A stretch of 64,000 nucleotides of DNA from Bacteroidia bacterium. Its GTDB lineage: Bacteria > Bacteroidota > Bacteroidia > Flavobacteriales > Flavobacteriaceae. The DNA lies in the NCBI GenBank assembly GCA_030431055.1, contig JAUIJA010000008.1, positions 28,731-92,730 of the forward strand. Direction: 5' to 3'. A program made the position numbers and the translations under genes. Position 1 is the first letter of the stretch. Each line of letters begins with the position of its first letter. The notes under the pieces were generated by a model. It made no database searches. It was not told where the DNA came from and saw only the letters and a list, made by a program, of their open reading frames with translations. Shown here one piece after another: positions 51,888-60,820 of the stretch.

Positions 51888-53018
51888 ATGAAATTTGATT
51901 TATTAAAGAAAGACGATAAAAGCCAAGCTAGAGCAGGTGTTGTAACAACTGATCACGGTAAAATTGAAACGCCAATTTTTATGCCTGTAGGAACAGTTGC
52001 CTCTGTAAAAGGTGTTCATCAAAGAGAATTAAAAGAAGATATTAATCCTGACATTATTTTAGGAAATACTTACCATTTATATTTACGACCAAAAACTGAT
52101 ATTTTAGAAAAAGCAGGTGGATTGCATAAATTCATGAATTGGGATAGAAATATCTTAACCGATTCTGGTGGATATCAGGTATATTCTCTTTCATCAAATC
52201 GAAAAATTAAAGAAGAAGGTGTAAAATTCAAATCTCATATTGATGGTTCTTATCATTTCTTTTCGCCAGAAAGTGTAATGGAAATTCAACGTACTATTGG
52301 TGCCGATATTATTATGGCATTTGATGAATGTACACCTTATCCATGTGATTATCGTTATGCAAAACGTTCTATGCATATGACACACCGCTGGTTAGATAGA
52401 TGTATTACACATTTTAATAATACGCCAGCAAAATATGGTTATGAACAAACCTTGTTTCCTATTGTTCAAGGAAGTACTTATAAAGATTTACGCCAACAAT
52501 CAGCGGAATATATTGCAAGCGTTGGAGCAGAAGGAAATGCAATCGGCGGACTTTCTGTTGGTGAGCCAGCTGAAGAAATGTATGCAATGACGGAAGTTGT
52601 TACAGCAATTCTTCCAGAAGATAAACCAAGATATTTAATGGGTGTTGGTACACCAGTTAATATTTTAGAAAATATTGCATTGGGAATTGATATGTTCGAT
52701 TGTGTAATGCCAACAAGAAACGCAAGAAATGGAATGTTGTTTACTGCAAACGGAATTATCAATATTAAAAATAAAAAGTGGGAAGCCGATTTTAGTCCGA
52801 TTGATGAAATGGGTCATACTTTTGTGGATTTAGAATATTCAAAAGCGTATCTTCGTCATTTGTTTGCTGCAAACGAATATTTAGGAAAGCAAATTGCAAC
52901 TATTCATAATTTAGGCTTCTATTTATGGTTAGTTCGTGAAGCTAGACGACAAATTTTAGCAGGAACTTTCCGTGAATGGAAAGATAAAATGGTAATTCAA
53001 TTAGCGCAAAGATTATAA
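51888..53018 (+). CDS. tgt: tRNA-guanine transglycosylase (queuosine)
   Basis: A 376-residue TIM-barrel enzyme exchanging guanine-34 for preQ1 in GUN tRNAs. It has Asp92 in ILTDSGGYQVYSL, GGLSVGEP at 220-226, and the nucleophile Asp271 in DMFDCVMPTRNARNG. The usual zinc motif CxCxxC that follows is absent: the corresponding stretch is EMGHTFVDLE (307-316), although the His of TIHN (340) is kept. So the structural zinc site appears lost. It is followed 6 bases later by an LptF/G permease gene. Confidence 0.96.
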   Translation: MKFDLLKKDDKSQARAGVVTTDHGKIETPIFMPVGTVASVKGVHQRELKEDINPDIILGNTYHLYLRPKTDILEKAGGLHKFMNWDRNILTDSGGYQVYSLSSNRKIKEEGVKFKSHIDGSYHFFSPESVMEIQRTIGADIIMAFDECTPYPCDYRYAKRSMHMTHRWLDRCITHFNNTPAKYGYEQTLFPIVQGSTYKDLRQQSAEYIASVGAEGNAIGGLSVGEPAEEMYAMTEVVTAILPEDKPRYLMGVGTPVNILENIALGIDMFDCVMPTRNARNGMLFTANGIINIKNKKWEADFSPIDEMGHTFVDLEYSKAYLRHLFAANEYLGKQIATIHNLGFYLWLVREARRQILAGTFREWKDKMVIQLAQRL

Positions 53019-53024
53019 TTTCGA

Positions 53025-54104
53025 ATGCTTAAAATAATTGATAAATACATACTTAAACGCTATTTAGCTACTTTTTCGGTAATGCTATTACTTTTTATTC
53101 CTATTGGAATTGTGATTGATGTTTCTGAAAAAGTAAATAAGATGATAGCAAAAAAAGTACCTATTGATGAGATTCTTATTTATTATGTAGACTTTACAGT
53201 TTACTTTGCCAATTTACTTTTTCCTATTTTTTTATTTTTATCAGTTATTTGGTTTACTTCAAAATTGGCAAATAATACTGAAATTATTGCTATTTTAAGT
53301 TCAGGAATATCTTTTTATCGTTATTTAAGACCTTATTTTATAGGTGCAACTATAGTTTCCATTTTTGCATTGTTAATGGGTTTTTTCTTAGTTCCAAAAG
53401 CGAGCAAGGGTTTTAATGATTTTCGTTATAAAAACTTAAAAGGAAATAGTAAAACCATGGAAACTTCTGATATTTTCAGACAAATAAGTGAAAACGAAGT
53501 AATTTATGTAAGTAACTATAATTACTTATCAAAAACAGGTTTTAACTTTGTTTACGAAAAGTTTGAAGACAATGTTTTAGTTGAAAAAATTCAAGCAAAT
53601 AGAATTAAATATAACGAAGAAACTAAGTCATATACTCTGTATAATTTTCAAAAAAGAACTATTGGTAATCTAGACGATGTTTTAGAATATGAAGATAAGA
53701 AAATTCAAAAATACAACTTCGAACCAGATGATTTAACGCCAGTTGTTTATGTAGCTGAAACTATGACAATAGGAGAACTTTTTGACTTTATTGATAAAGA
53801 AAGGAAAAAAGGGAATGCAAATATTAATACCTATTTAGTTGTATTGTATAAAAAATTTAGTTTACCAGTTTCTGCTTTTATATTAACTATAATAGCTGTT
53901 GCTGTTTCTTCAATGAAAAGAAGAGGAGGAATGGGAATTAATTTGGCAATAGGAATTTGTATAGCCTTTGTCTTTATTTTCTTTGATAAGGTTTTTGGTA
54001 CTATGGCTGAAAAGTCCAGTATTTCTCCATTATTAGCCGTTTGGTTACCTAATATAGTTTTCGGAATTTTAGCTTTCTATTTGTTGCGAAATGCAAAACG
54101 ATAA
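53025..54104 (+). CDS. LptF/LptG family permease
   Basis: A 359-residue inner-membrane protein of the YjgP/YjgQ family: three helices near the N-terminus (about 10-32, 55-80, 100-120), a large periplasmic beta-jellyroll (about 130-260) and three helices at the C-terminus. It starts with the typical IIDKYILKRYLATF. It would be part of the LptBFG lipopolysaccharide extractor. It is 6 bases after tgt and overlaps the EamA gene by 14 bases. Confidence 0.93.
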   Translation: MLKIIDKYILKRYLATFSVMLLLFIPIGIVIDVSEKVNKMIAKKVPIDEILIYYVDFTVYFANLLFPIFLFLSVIWFTSKLANNTEIIAILSSGISFYRYLRPYFIGATIVSIFALLMGFFLVPKASKGFNDFRYKNLKGNSKTMETSDIFRQISENEVIYVSNYNYLSKTGFNFVYEKFEDNVLVEKIQANRIKYNEETKSYTLYNFQKRTIGNLDDVLEYEDKKIQKYNFEPDDLTPVVYVAETMTIGELFDFIDKERKKGNANINTYLVVLYKKFSLPVSAFILTIIAVAVSSMKRRGGMGINLAIGICIAFVFIFFDKVFGTMAEKSSISPLLAVWLPNIVFGILAFYLLRNAKR

Positions 54105-54987
54105 TTTAAAAAGTTATTTTAATCTTCATTTAATTGTTTTTATTTGGGGATTTACAGCCGTTCTAGGAGCGCTAATTTCTCTTGATGCCTTGCCATTAGT
54201 TTGGTGGCGAATGTCTTTAGCTGTAGTAATGATTTTTGTATATATGAAATACAAGAAAATCAGTTTTACATTAGCTAATTCAAAAAAGATATTAATGCTT
54301 TTTGCGGGTTTAATTATAGCACTTCATTGGCTTACGTTTTTTAAAGCAATTAAAGTTTCTAATGTATCGGTTACTCTAGCGTGTTTGTCTACAGGAGCGT
54401 TCTTTACTTCAATTTTAGAACCTATCTTTTATAGCAGAAAAATTATTTGGTACGAAGTACTTTTTGGATTAATCGTTATAAGTGGTTTGTATATAATTTT
54501 TAATGTAGAAGGCGATTATTGGTTGGGAATTGTACTAGCATTAACTTCGGCAATTTTATCAGCTTTATTCACCGTGATAAACGGAAAGTTTGCAGTAGAA
54601 TACAATGCATCAACAGTTTCATTTTATGAATTATTAGGAGGCGTTTTATTTCTTTCGGTTTATATGTTGTTTGATGCTGTTTTCACAAAAGAATTTTTTA
54701 TAATTTCATTACCAGATTTAGGTTGGCTTTTTGTTTTAGCTTCAGTTTGTACCGCTTATGCTTTTATTGCTTCGGTAGCGGTAATGAAATATTTGAGTCC
54801 ATATACTGTAATGCTTACAATTAACCTAGAGCCTATTTACGGAATTGTATTAGCTATTTTAGTTTTTCAGGAGAAAGAAAAAATGAATCCGCAATTTTAC
54901 ATTGGAGCGGCAATAATTTTAATAACAGTAATCTTAAATGGAGTTATTAAAAATGTTGAAAAAAAGAAGAAACTTAAATGCAATTAA
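54091..54987 (+). CDS. EamA/DMT family transporter
   Basis: A 298-residue membrane protein with ten predicted helices in two EamA repeats: WGFTAVLGALISLDALPLVW in the first and AVMKYLSPYTVMLTINLEPI in the second. It is a drug/metabolite transporter; substrate unknown. It overlaps the LptF/G gene by 14 bases and ends with a Lys-rich tail. Confidence 0.92.
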   Translation: MQNDNLKSYFNLHLIVFIWGFTAVLGALISLDALPLVWWRMSLAVVMIFVYMKYKKISFTLANSKKILMLFAGLIIALHWLTFFKAIKVSNVSVTLACLSTGAFFTSILEPIFYSRKIIWYEVLFGLIVISGLYIIFNVEGDYWLGIVLALTSAILSALFTVINGKFAVEYNASTVSFYELLGGVLFLSVYMLFDAVFTKEFFIISLPDLGWLFVLASVCTAYAFIASVAVMKYLSPYTVMLTINLEPIYGIVLAILVFQEKEKMNPQFYIGAAIILITVILNGVIKNVEKKKKLKCN

Positions 54988-54991
54988 CGAA

Positions 54992-55019
54992 TTGTTTTTA
55001 ATGGAAAAGTTTATCTTTG
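54992..55019 (+). promoter_or_regulatory. Promoter of accA
   Basis: TTG (54992-54994), 17 bases, TATCTTTG (55012-55019), 33 bases upstream of the ATG. Confidence 0.7.
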
Positions 55020-55052
55020 TATTAACAAACACTAACCAAAATAGAGTTATTT

Positions 55053-56006
55053 ATGGAATATTTAGATTTTGAAATGCCTATTAAAGAGCTAGAAGATCAG
55101 CTAGATAAATGTATGGTTATTGGGCAAGAATCTGATGTTGATGTTACCAATACTTGTAAACAAATTGAGAAAAAATTAGAAACTACTAAAAAAAGCATAT
55201 ATAAAAACCTAACCGCTTGGCAAAAAGTGCAATTGTCGAGACATCCAAACCGACCATATACAATGGATTATATCAAAGCATTATGCGGAGATACTTTTCT
55301 TGAGTTATTTGGCGATAGAGGTGTAAAAGACGATAAAGCGATGGTAGGTGGTTTAGGAAAAATTGGCGGACAGTCGTTTATGATTGTTGGTCAGCAAAAA
55401 GGATACAATACTAAAACGCGTCAATACCGTAATTTCGGAATGGCAAATCCTGAAGGTTATCGAAAAGCTTTACGCTTAATGAAAATGGCCGAAAAATTCG
55501 GAATTCCTGTGGTTACTTTTATCGATACTCCAGGTGCTTATCCAGGTTTAGAAGCTGAAGAAAGAGGACAAGGTGAAGCAATTGCTCGAAATATTTTCGA
55601 AATGAGTAAACTTAAAGTTCCTGTTACTTGTATTATTGTAGGAGAAGGAGCTTCTGGTGGAGCATTGGGAATTGGTGTTGGAAATAAAGTTTTTATGCTT
55701 GAAAATACTTGGTATTCGGTAATTTCTCCAGAATCTTGTTCATCTATTTTATGGAGAAGTTGGGATTTTAAAGAGCAAGCAGCCGAAGCATTGAAACTTA
55801 CTGCTCAGGATATGAAAAAGCAAAAGTTGATTGATGATATTATTCCAGAACCATTAGGAGGAGCTCATTATGATAGAGAAACAACTTTTAATACAGTAGA
55901 AAAATATATTCTTGATTCCTTTAATGAATTAAAAGAATTATCAACAAAAGATTTAGTTGCTCAAAGAATGGATAAATACGCTAATATGGGCGAATTTAAA
56001 GAGTAA
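55053..56006 (+). CDS. accA: Acetyl-CoA carboxylase carboxyltransferase subunit alpha
   Basis: A 317-residue carboxyltransferase subunit. It has the N-terminal helical part ending [16 protein letters not shown], then [38 protein letters not shown] and the [15 protein letters not shown] oxyanion loop. With AccB, AccC and AccD it makes malonyl-CoA for fatty acid synthesis. It is monocistronic with its own promoter and terminator. Confidence 0.97.
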   Translation: MEYLDFEMPIKELEDQLDKCMVIGQESDVDVTNTCKQIEKKLETTKKSIYKNLTAWQKVQLSRHPNRPYTMDYIKALCGDTFLELFGDRGVKDDKAMVGGLGKIGGQSFMIVGQQKGYNTKTRQYRNFGMANPEGYRKALRLMKMAEKFGIPVVTFIDTPGAYPGLEAEERGQGEAIARNIFEMSKLKVPVTCIIVGEGASGGALGIGVGNKVFMLENTWYSVISPESCSSILWRSWDFKEQAAEALKLTAQDMKKQKLIDDIIPEPLGGAHYDRETTFNTVEKYILDSFNELKELSTKDLVAQRMDKYANMGEFKE

Positions 56007-56026
56007 ACTTAAGATTGAAAAGCTAT

Positions 56027-56061
56027 AAAGTCCGAAGCCTTATAGTTTCGGACTTTTTTTA
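56027..56061 (+). terminator. Intrinsic terminator of accA
   Basis: AAGTCCGAA (56028-56036) pairs with TTCGGACTT (56047-56055), followed by a T run. Confidence 0.88.
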
Positions 56062-56159
56062 TGTTGTTAACAAAAAAAACCGACTTATTAACACGTTTTC
56101 AACAACTTATATTTAATAACAAGAATTTCTAAAAACTAAAAATTGGTTACCTTCGCCAT

Positions 56160-57710
56160 ATGGAAAATATCAAAAATGTTAACCCAATAAAAGTAGACAA
56201 AACTACGATTATCAATTTAGAGAAAGGAAAGCTTCCACCTCAAGCTGTAGAGCTTGAAGAAGCTGTTCTTGGTGCTATGATGATTGATAAAAAAGGAGTT
56301 GACGAAGTTATCGATATTTTACAGCCTGACGCTTTTTACAAAGAAGCTCACAAACACATTTATGAAGCAATTGTTGAGCTTTTCAACGATACGCAACCAA
56401 TTGACTTATTAACGGTTTCTGCTCAGTTAAAGAAAAATGCCAAATTGGATTTAGCTGGAGGCGATTTATACTTAATTCAGTTAACACAAAAAATTTCATC
56501 TTCTGCTCATATTGAATTTCACTCAAGAATTATATTGCAGAAGTATATTCAACGAAGTTTAATTAAAATTTCTTCGGAAATTATTGAAGATGCATATGAT
56601 GAAACTTCTGATGTTTTCGATTTATTAGATAGTGCTGAATCTAAACTTTACGAAGTAACACAGGGAAATATTAAACGAAGTTCTGAAACTGCACAAAGTT
56701 TAGTAATTCAGGCAAAAAAACGAATTGAAGAAATTTCAAATAAAGAAGGTTTAAGTGGAATTCCAACAGGTTTTCACGATTTAGATAAATTAACTTCTGG
56801 TTGGCAACCATCTGATTTAATTATTGTAGCTGCTCGTCCTGGTATGGGTAAAACAGCGCTTACTTTATCGATGGCTAGAAATATTGCTATTGATTTTCAA
56901 CAACCCGTTGCTTTTTTCTCACTAGAGATGTCATCGGTTCAGTTAATCACGCGTTTAATTTCGTCTGAAACCGGACTTTCATCTGAAAAGTTAAGAACTG
57001 GTAAGTTAGAAAAGCATGAATGGGAACAACTTTCAATAAAAGTTAAAGATTTAGAAAAAGCACCACTTTATATTGATGACACACCTTCATTATCGATTTT
57101 CGATTTACGTGCAAAAGCACGTCGTTTGGCTTCTCAATATGGAATTAAATTAATTATTGTCGATTACTTACAGTTAATGACTGCTGGAGGAAATTCTAAA
57201 GGAGGTGGAAACCGTGAACAAGAAATTTCTACGATTTCTCGTAACTTAAAAGCATTAGCAAAAGAATTGAATATTCCGGTTATTGCGCTTTCTCAGTTAT
57301 CACGTGCGGTTGAAACACGTGGTTCAAGTAAACGTCCTTTATTGTCAGATTTACGTGAATCGGGAGCAATTGAGCAAGATGCCGATATTGTTTCTTTCAT
57401 ATATCGTCCAGAATATTATAAAATTGATGAATGGGATGATGAAGAGCGTACGCCAACTCAAGGTCAAGCTGAATTTATTGTAGCGAAACACCGTAATGGT
57501 GGATTAGAAAATATCCGATTGAAATTTATTGGAAGTCTTGGTAAGTTTGATAATTTGGATGATTTTAGCACTCCTTTTGATGAATTACCTTCAAAAATGA
57601 ATCTAGATGATAATCCTTTTACAACACCAGGATTACCAAATCCGTCTCCTAATGATGCATTTGGAAGTACGATGAACGATTCTGATGATGATTCCGATGT
57701 CCCTTTTTAA
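56160..57710 (+). CDS. dnaB: Replicative DNA helicase
   Basis: A 516-residue DnaB helicase. The N-terminal domain (about 20-125) starts LPPQAVELEEAVLGAMM; a linker and the RecA-like domain follow with Walker A ARPGMGKTALTLSMA (about 223-237), Walker B IIVDYLQLM and ALSQLSRAVE, and LSDLRESGAIEQDADI. The C-terminal 35 residues are an acidic Asp/Ser/Pro tail. There is no intein. A TACCTTCG -7-like element ends 4 bases before the ATG, so its mRNA may be leaderless. Confidence 0.97.
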   Translation: MENIKNVNPIKVDKTTIINLEKGKLPPQAVELEEAVLGAMMIDKKGVDEVIDILQPDAFYKEAHKHIYEAIVELFNDTQPIDLLTVSAQLKKNAKLDLAGGDLYLIQLTQKISSSAHIEFHSRIILQKYIQRSLIKISSEIIEDAYDETSDVFDLLDSAESKLYEVTQGNIKRSSETAQSLVIQAKKRIEEISNKEGLSGIPTGFHDLDKLTSGWQPSDLIIVAARPGMGKTALTLSMARNIAIDFQQPVAFFSLEMSSVQLITRLISSETGLSSEKLRTGKLEKHEWEQLSIKVKDLEKAPLYIDDTPSLSIFDLRAKARRLASQYGIKLIIVDYLQLMTAGGNSKGGGNREQEISTISRNLKALAKELNIPVIALSQLSRAVETRGSSKRPLLSDLRESGAIEQDADIVSFIYRPEYYKIDEWDDEERTPTQGQAEFIVAKHRNGGLENIRLKFIGSLGKFDNLDDFSTPFDELPSKMNLDDNPFTTPGLPNPSPNDAFGSTMNDSDDDSDVPF

Positions 57711-57716
57711 AATATA

Positions 57717-57742
57717 AACCCAACAATTGTTGGGTTTTTTTA
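57717..57742 (+). terminator. Intrinsic terminator of dnaB
   Basis: AACCCAACAA and TTGTTGGGTT form a perfect stem with almost no loop, followed by a run of T. Confidence 0.85.
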
Positions 57743-57755
57743 TACAAGATTTCTT

Positions 57756-57763
57756 TATCTTTG
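57756..57763 (+). promoter_or_regulatory. -7 element next to start of secreted GATase-like gene
   Basis: TATCTTTG ends 5 bases before the ATG at 57769, predicting a leaderless or near-leaderless mRNA. Confidence 0.5.
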
Positions 57764-57768
57764 AGAAT

Positions 57769-59031
57769 ATGAAATTTAAACTATTTATATTTTTACTTCT
57801 TACTTTTATTACTAGAGCTAATTCAATTCTAATTCCAATGGATGCTGAAGGTCAACAAAACCATCTAAAAGCCTACGGAATTACGTATTGGGCATTAACG
57901 AAAGATTACAAGGTAAATTGGTTATTGAATTATCGTGGCGGTTCATTTTTAATGCCAGATACTGAAGAGATTCGTCGTGAATGTAAAATTCGTGGTGTAA
58001 CTTTTGAAATTCTTTCTGATGGAAATACGGCTTCAATTTTAGAAAATATAAGTAGTCCATCTCAAAACATGGAAGCTGTTGTTCTTGAAAAAGCACCAAA
58101 AATTGCAGTTTATACTCCAAAAGGGAAACAACCTTGGGATGATGCAGTTACAATGGTTTTAACCTATGCAGAAATTCCTTATAAAGAAGTGTATGATGAA
58201 GAAGTTTTAGGTGATGAATTGTTGTTATATGAATGGTTGCATTTACATCATGAAGATTTTACAGGACAATACGGAAAGTTTTTTGGAGCGTATAGAAATG
58301 CACCTTGGTATATTGAGCAAAAGCTTGAAGCTGAAAAATTAGCTAATAAATTAGGCTATAATAAGGTTTCAGAGGAAAAATTAGCAGTAGCGAAAAAGAT
58401 ACGTGATTATGTAATTGGTGGTGGATTTATGTTTGCGATGTGCTCGGCAACAGATAGTTTTGATATTGCATTAGCTGCTGAAGGAGTTGATATTTGCGAA
58501 CCTATGTTTGATGGTGATTCTAGTTCGCCTAATTATCAAGAGAAGATTGATTATAATAATTCGTTTGCGTTTAGGAACTTTACTTTAGAAAAAAGTCCGA
58601 TTGTTTATGAATTTTCAAATATAGATACTACAAAAGATAGACAGAATAAGCGAGTTCCATTTGAGCAAGATTATTTTACGTTAATGGATTTTTCGGCAAA
58701 ATGGGATCCAATTCCTACTATGTTATGTCAAAACCATACACAATTAGTAAAAGGTTTTATGGGACAAACAACTGCTTTTAATGGTAATTTAATTAAAAGT
58801 AATATTCTGCGTTTAGGAGAATGTAAAATCAATGGTGAAGCTCGTTATATTCATGGAACAATTGGTAAAGGAATGTTTACCTATTATGGTGGTCATGATC
58901 CAGAAGATTATCAGCATAGAGTAGGCGATGCACCAACAGTTTTAGATTTACATCCTAATTCTCCAGGCTATCGGTTGATTTTGAATAATGTGTTGTTTCC
59001 AGCAGCAAAGAAAAAGAAGAAAAAGACTTAA
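57769..59031 (+). CDS. Secreted GATase-like protein of unknown function
   Basis: A 420-residue exported protein with a signal peptide (1-20, ending TRANS). Homologues in Bacteroidota are often labelled asparagine synthetase B, but there is no N-terminal Cys nucleophile and no synthetase PP-loop. Instead, the central part looks like a class I amidotransferase/ThuA-like fold: KIAVYTPKGKQPWDDAV, a nucleophile-elbow-like GGGFMFAMCSATDSFD, and GKGMFTYYGGHDPEDY. It ends in a Lys-rich tail. The upstream open frame to 57727 is ignored because ATG 57769 starts the signal peptide. Function unknown. Confidence 0.8.
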   Translation: MKFKLFIFLLLTFITRANSILIPMDAEGQQNHLKAYGITYWALTKDYKVNWLLNYRGGSFLMPDTEEIRRECKIRGVTFEILSDGNTASILENISSPSQNMEAVVLEKAPKIAVYTPKGKQPWDDAVTMVLTYAEIPYKEVYDEEVLGDELLLYEWLHLHHEDFTGQYGKFFGAYRNAPWYIEQKLEAEKLANKLGYNKVSEEKLAVAKKIRDYVIGGGFMFAMCSATDSFDIALAAEGVDICEPMFDGDSSSPNYQEKIDYNNSFAFRNFTLEKSPIVYEFSNIDTTKDRQNKRVPFEQDYFTLMDFSAKWDPIPTMLCQNHTQLVKGFMGQTTAFNGNLIKSNILRLGECKINGEARYIHGTIGKGMFTYYGGHDPEDYQHRVGDAPTVLDLHPNSPGYRLILNNVLFPAAKKKKKKT

Positions 59032-59075
59032 TTCTTGTGCCAAGCATAGTTATTGAGAATAGATTTGTTAAAATT

Positions 59076-59106
59076 TTGTTCTTTTGTAAGAAAAAAGATA
59101 TATTTG
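59076..59106 (+). promoter_or_regulatory. Promoter of zinc-ribbon microprotein gene
   Basis: TTG (59076-59078), 20 bases, TATATTTG (59099-59106), 20 bases before the ATG at 59127. Confidence 0.65.
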
Positions 59107-59126
59107 GTTTATAAAAACTATAAAAA

Positions 59127-59291
59127 ATGTCTTGTCCTAAATGTTCTGGTAGAAGTAAAACTAAAAAGTCTTTTTTAAATTTTTTGCCAACATTCAACTT
59201 CACAAACTGCTTTAACTGTAGAAAACGGTTTATTTGGGTTAGAGTTTTTAACAAAAATTACTATCTTCAAAAAGAATCCTTATTAAAATAA
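59127..59291 (+). CDS. 54-residue zinc-ribbon microprotein
   Basis: An ATG-initiated frame encoding a basic protein with two cysteine pairs: MSCPKCSGRSKTKKS at the start and TNCFNCRKRFIW at residues 27-38, i.e. CxxC-(n)-CxxC, a zinc-ribbon pattern. The remainder is Lys/Arg/Phe-rich with no membrane helix. A consensus promoter stands upstream. Its stop codon directly abuts the stop of convergent rlmF (59289-59291 against 59292-59294). The family is not recognised; nucleic-acid binding is inferred from charge and zinc ribbon. Confidence 0.6.
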   Translation: MSCPKCSGRSKTKKSFLNFLPTFNFTNCFNCRKRFIWVRVFNKNYYLQKESLLK

Positions 59292-60251
59292 TTATTTCCA
59301 ATTAATTATTGCCCAGTTTTCTTGTTGTTGTTTCTTTAAAAATGTCCAAGCGATAAAACGACTAACTTTATTGCCTTGTTCCATGTCGATAGTTTTAACT
59401 TCAATGGCACCAACTTTCTTTAAATGATTGTAAAAAGGTTTTAAGTTATCTTTTTTAGAAACTAAAGTGGTAAACCATAAACACTGCTTTTTAAAATGAG
59501 CACTTTCATAAATTAAGTTTGTAATAAAGGCTAGTTCGCCACCTTCTGTCCATAATTCATTATTTTGACCGCTAAAATTTAAAACAGGCTTTCCTTCTTT
59601 GGCTTTACCAAGGTTTCGTAGTTTTCGTTGAGTACCTTTTGTCGCTTCTTCTCTAGAAGAATGAAAAGGAGGATTACAAATGGTAAAATCAAAACGATCA
59701 TTTTCTGTAATACAATTTTTGAGAATATTGCGTTTGTTTTTCTGAATGCGAAGTTCAATATCTTTACTTAATTGAAGGTTGCTTTCAACTATTTTGGCAC
59801 AAGCTTTTAATGATGGAACATCGGTTTCAGTGCCGACAAATTTCCATTCGTATTCACTGTTTCCTATTATTGGATAAATGCAATTAGCTCCAACTCCAAT
59901 ATCCAATCCTTTTATATGATTTCCTTTCGGAATTTCATTGTTGTTTGAAAGCGCTAATAAATCGGCAATGTAATGTATGTAATCTGCTCTTCCAGGAATT
60001 GGCGGACAAAGATTAGTTTTCGGAATATCCCAAAAAGAAACATTATAATATTTAAGAAGTAACGCTTTATTTAATGCTTTAACAGCTTCTGGAAGTGAAA
60101 AATCAATAGTCTTATTACCATATTTATTTATAAAAACAAAGTTTTCTAACTTAGGATAAGTAACTGCTAATTTTTCAAAATCATATCCATTAATATGTTT
60201 ATTGTTTGGATGTAGATTTTTCTTTAAAGGAGAGTTTTGTGTTTTTTTCAA
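59292..60251 (-). CDS. rlmF: 23S rRNA (adenine1618-N6)-methyltransferase
   Basis: A 319-residue methyltransferase. It has the RlmF start LHPNNKHINGYDFEKL, CPPIPGRADYIHYIADLL, motif I GLDIGVGANCIYP and the N6-adenine motif ICNPPFHSS, then GTQRKLRNLG. It modifies A1618 in 23S rRNA. The start is TTG at 60251: no ATG lies upstream of the conserved N-terminus, and an in-frame stop occurs a few codons further up. Confidence 0.93.
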   Translation of the reverse strand: MKKTQNSPLKKNLHPNNKHINGYDFEKLAVTYPKLENFVFINKYGNKTIDFSLPEAVKALNKALLLKYYNVSFWDIPKTNLCPPIPGRADYIHYIADLLALSNNNEIPKGNHIKGLDIGVGANCIYPIIGNSEYEWKFVGTETDVPSLKACAKIVESNLQLSKDIELRIQKNKRNILKNCITENDRFDFTICNPPFHSSREEATKGTQRKLRNLGKAKEGKPVLNFSGQNNELWTEGGELAFITNLIYESAHFKKQCLWFTTLVSKKDNLKPFYNHLKKVGAIEVKTIDMEQGNKVSRFIAWTFLKKQQQENWAIINWK

Positions 60252-60306
60252 AATATAAATTTAAGAAGGTAAAATTACGCTTTTAAAATTTGAAGTAATT
60301 GTTTTA

Positions 60307-60339
60307 AACAAAAAACCCATTCAAATGAATGGGTTTTTC
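60307..60339 (-). terminator. Terminator of thrS-infC-rpmI-rplT operon
   Basis: On the minus strand AAACCCATTCA and TGAATGGGTTT pair around TT/AA and are followed by a T run. It lies 29 bases after the rplT stop. Confidence 0.88.
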
Positions 60340-60367
60340 TATAAGTAAGATAAACGGTTAGACGTTT

Positions 60368-60712
60368 TTATTTAACTTTTTTAACGATAGCTGCGAAAGC
60401 TTCTGGGTGGTTCATAGCTAAATCTGCTAAAACCTTACGGTTTAATTCGATGTTGTTAGCTTTTACTTTCCCCATGAATTGAGAATAGCTCATTCCGTGT
60501 AATCTTGCACCAGCGTTAATACGCATAATCCATAATGAACGGAAATTTCTTTTCTTTTGCTTTCTATCACGGTAAGCATAAGTCATTGCTTTTTCTACCG
60601 CGTTTTTAGCTACTGTCCAAACGTTTTTACGTCTTCCAAAGTATCCTTTGGCTTGTTTTAGAACTTTTTTTCTTCTTGCTCTTGAAGCAACGTGATTTAC
60701 TGATCTAGGCAT
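60368..60712 (-). CDS. rplT: 50S ribosomal protein L20
   Basis: A 114-residue L20: [20 protein letters not shown], then [20 protein letters not shown], and the globular part [20 protein letters not shown]. It is needed for early 50S assembly and is a known autoregulator in other bacteria. It is the last gene of the thrS operon, with a 108-base structured gap before it. Confidence 0.98.
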   Translation of the reverse strand: MPRSVNHVASRARRKKVLKQAKGYFGRRKNVWTVAKNAVEKAMTYAYRDRKQKKRNFRSLWIMRINAGARLHGMSYSQFMGKVKANNIELNRKVLADLAMNHPEAFAAIVKKVK

Positions 60713-60820
60713 AATCTTTTAATTTTTTGCAGTAAGGCGGCCATGTTGTTTTTTTGACACTTTCGAATTTAATTCGCCCACTCCATGGTTACTAATTAAT
60801 TTAAAAACCGAAGACTAGTA
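60713..60820 (-). promoter_or_regulatory. rpmI-rplT intercistronic leader candidate
   Basis: This 108-base gap is long for an r-protein operon. The minus strand can form CGAAT-TAA-ATTCG and a longer-range pair between GGCG and CGCC, with a T-rich region between. In E. coli and Bacillus, L20 represses its own operon through a structure or pseudoknot upstream of rpmI/rplT. A 15-codon frame (60744-60697) overlaps the rplT start out of frame. Function as an L20 operator is inference. Confidence 0.4.

Noticed and set aside
57769..59031. True asparagine synthetase B
   Set aside because: No Cys2 nucleophile, no synthetase domain and a clear signal peptide; only database habit supports that label.
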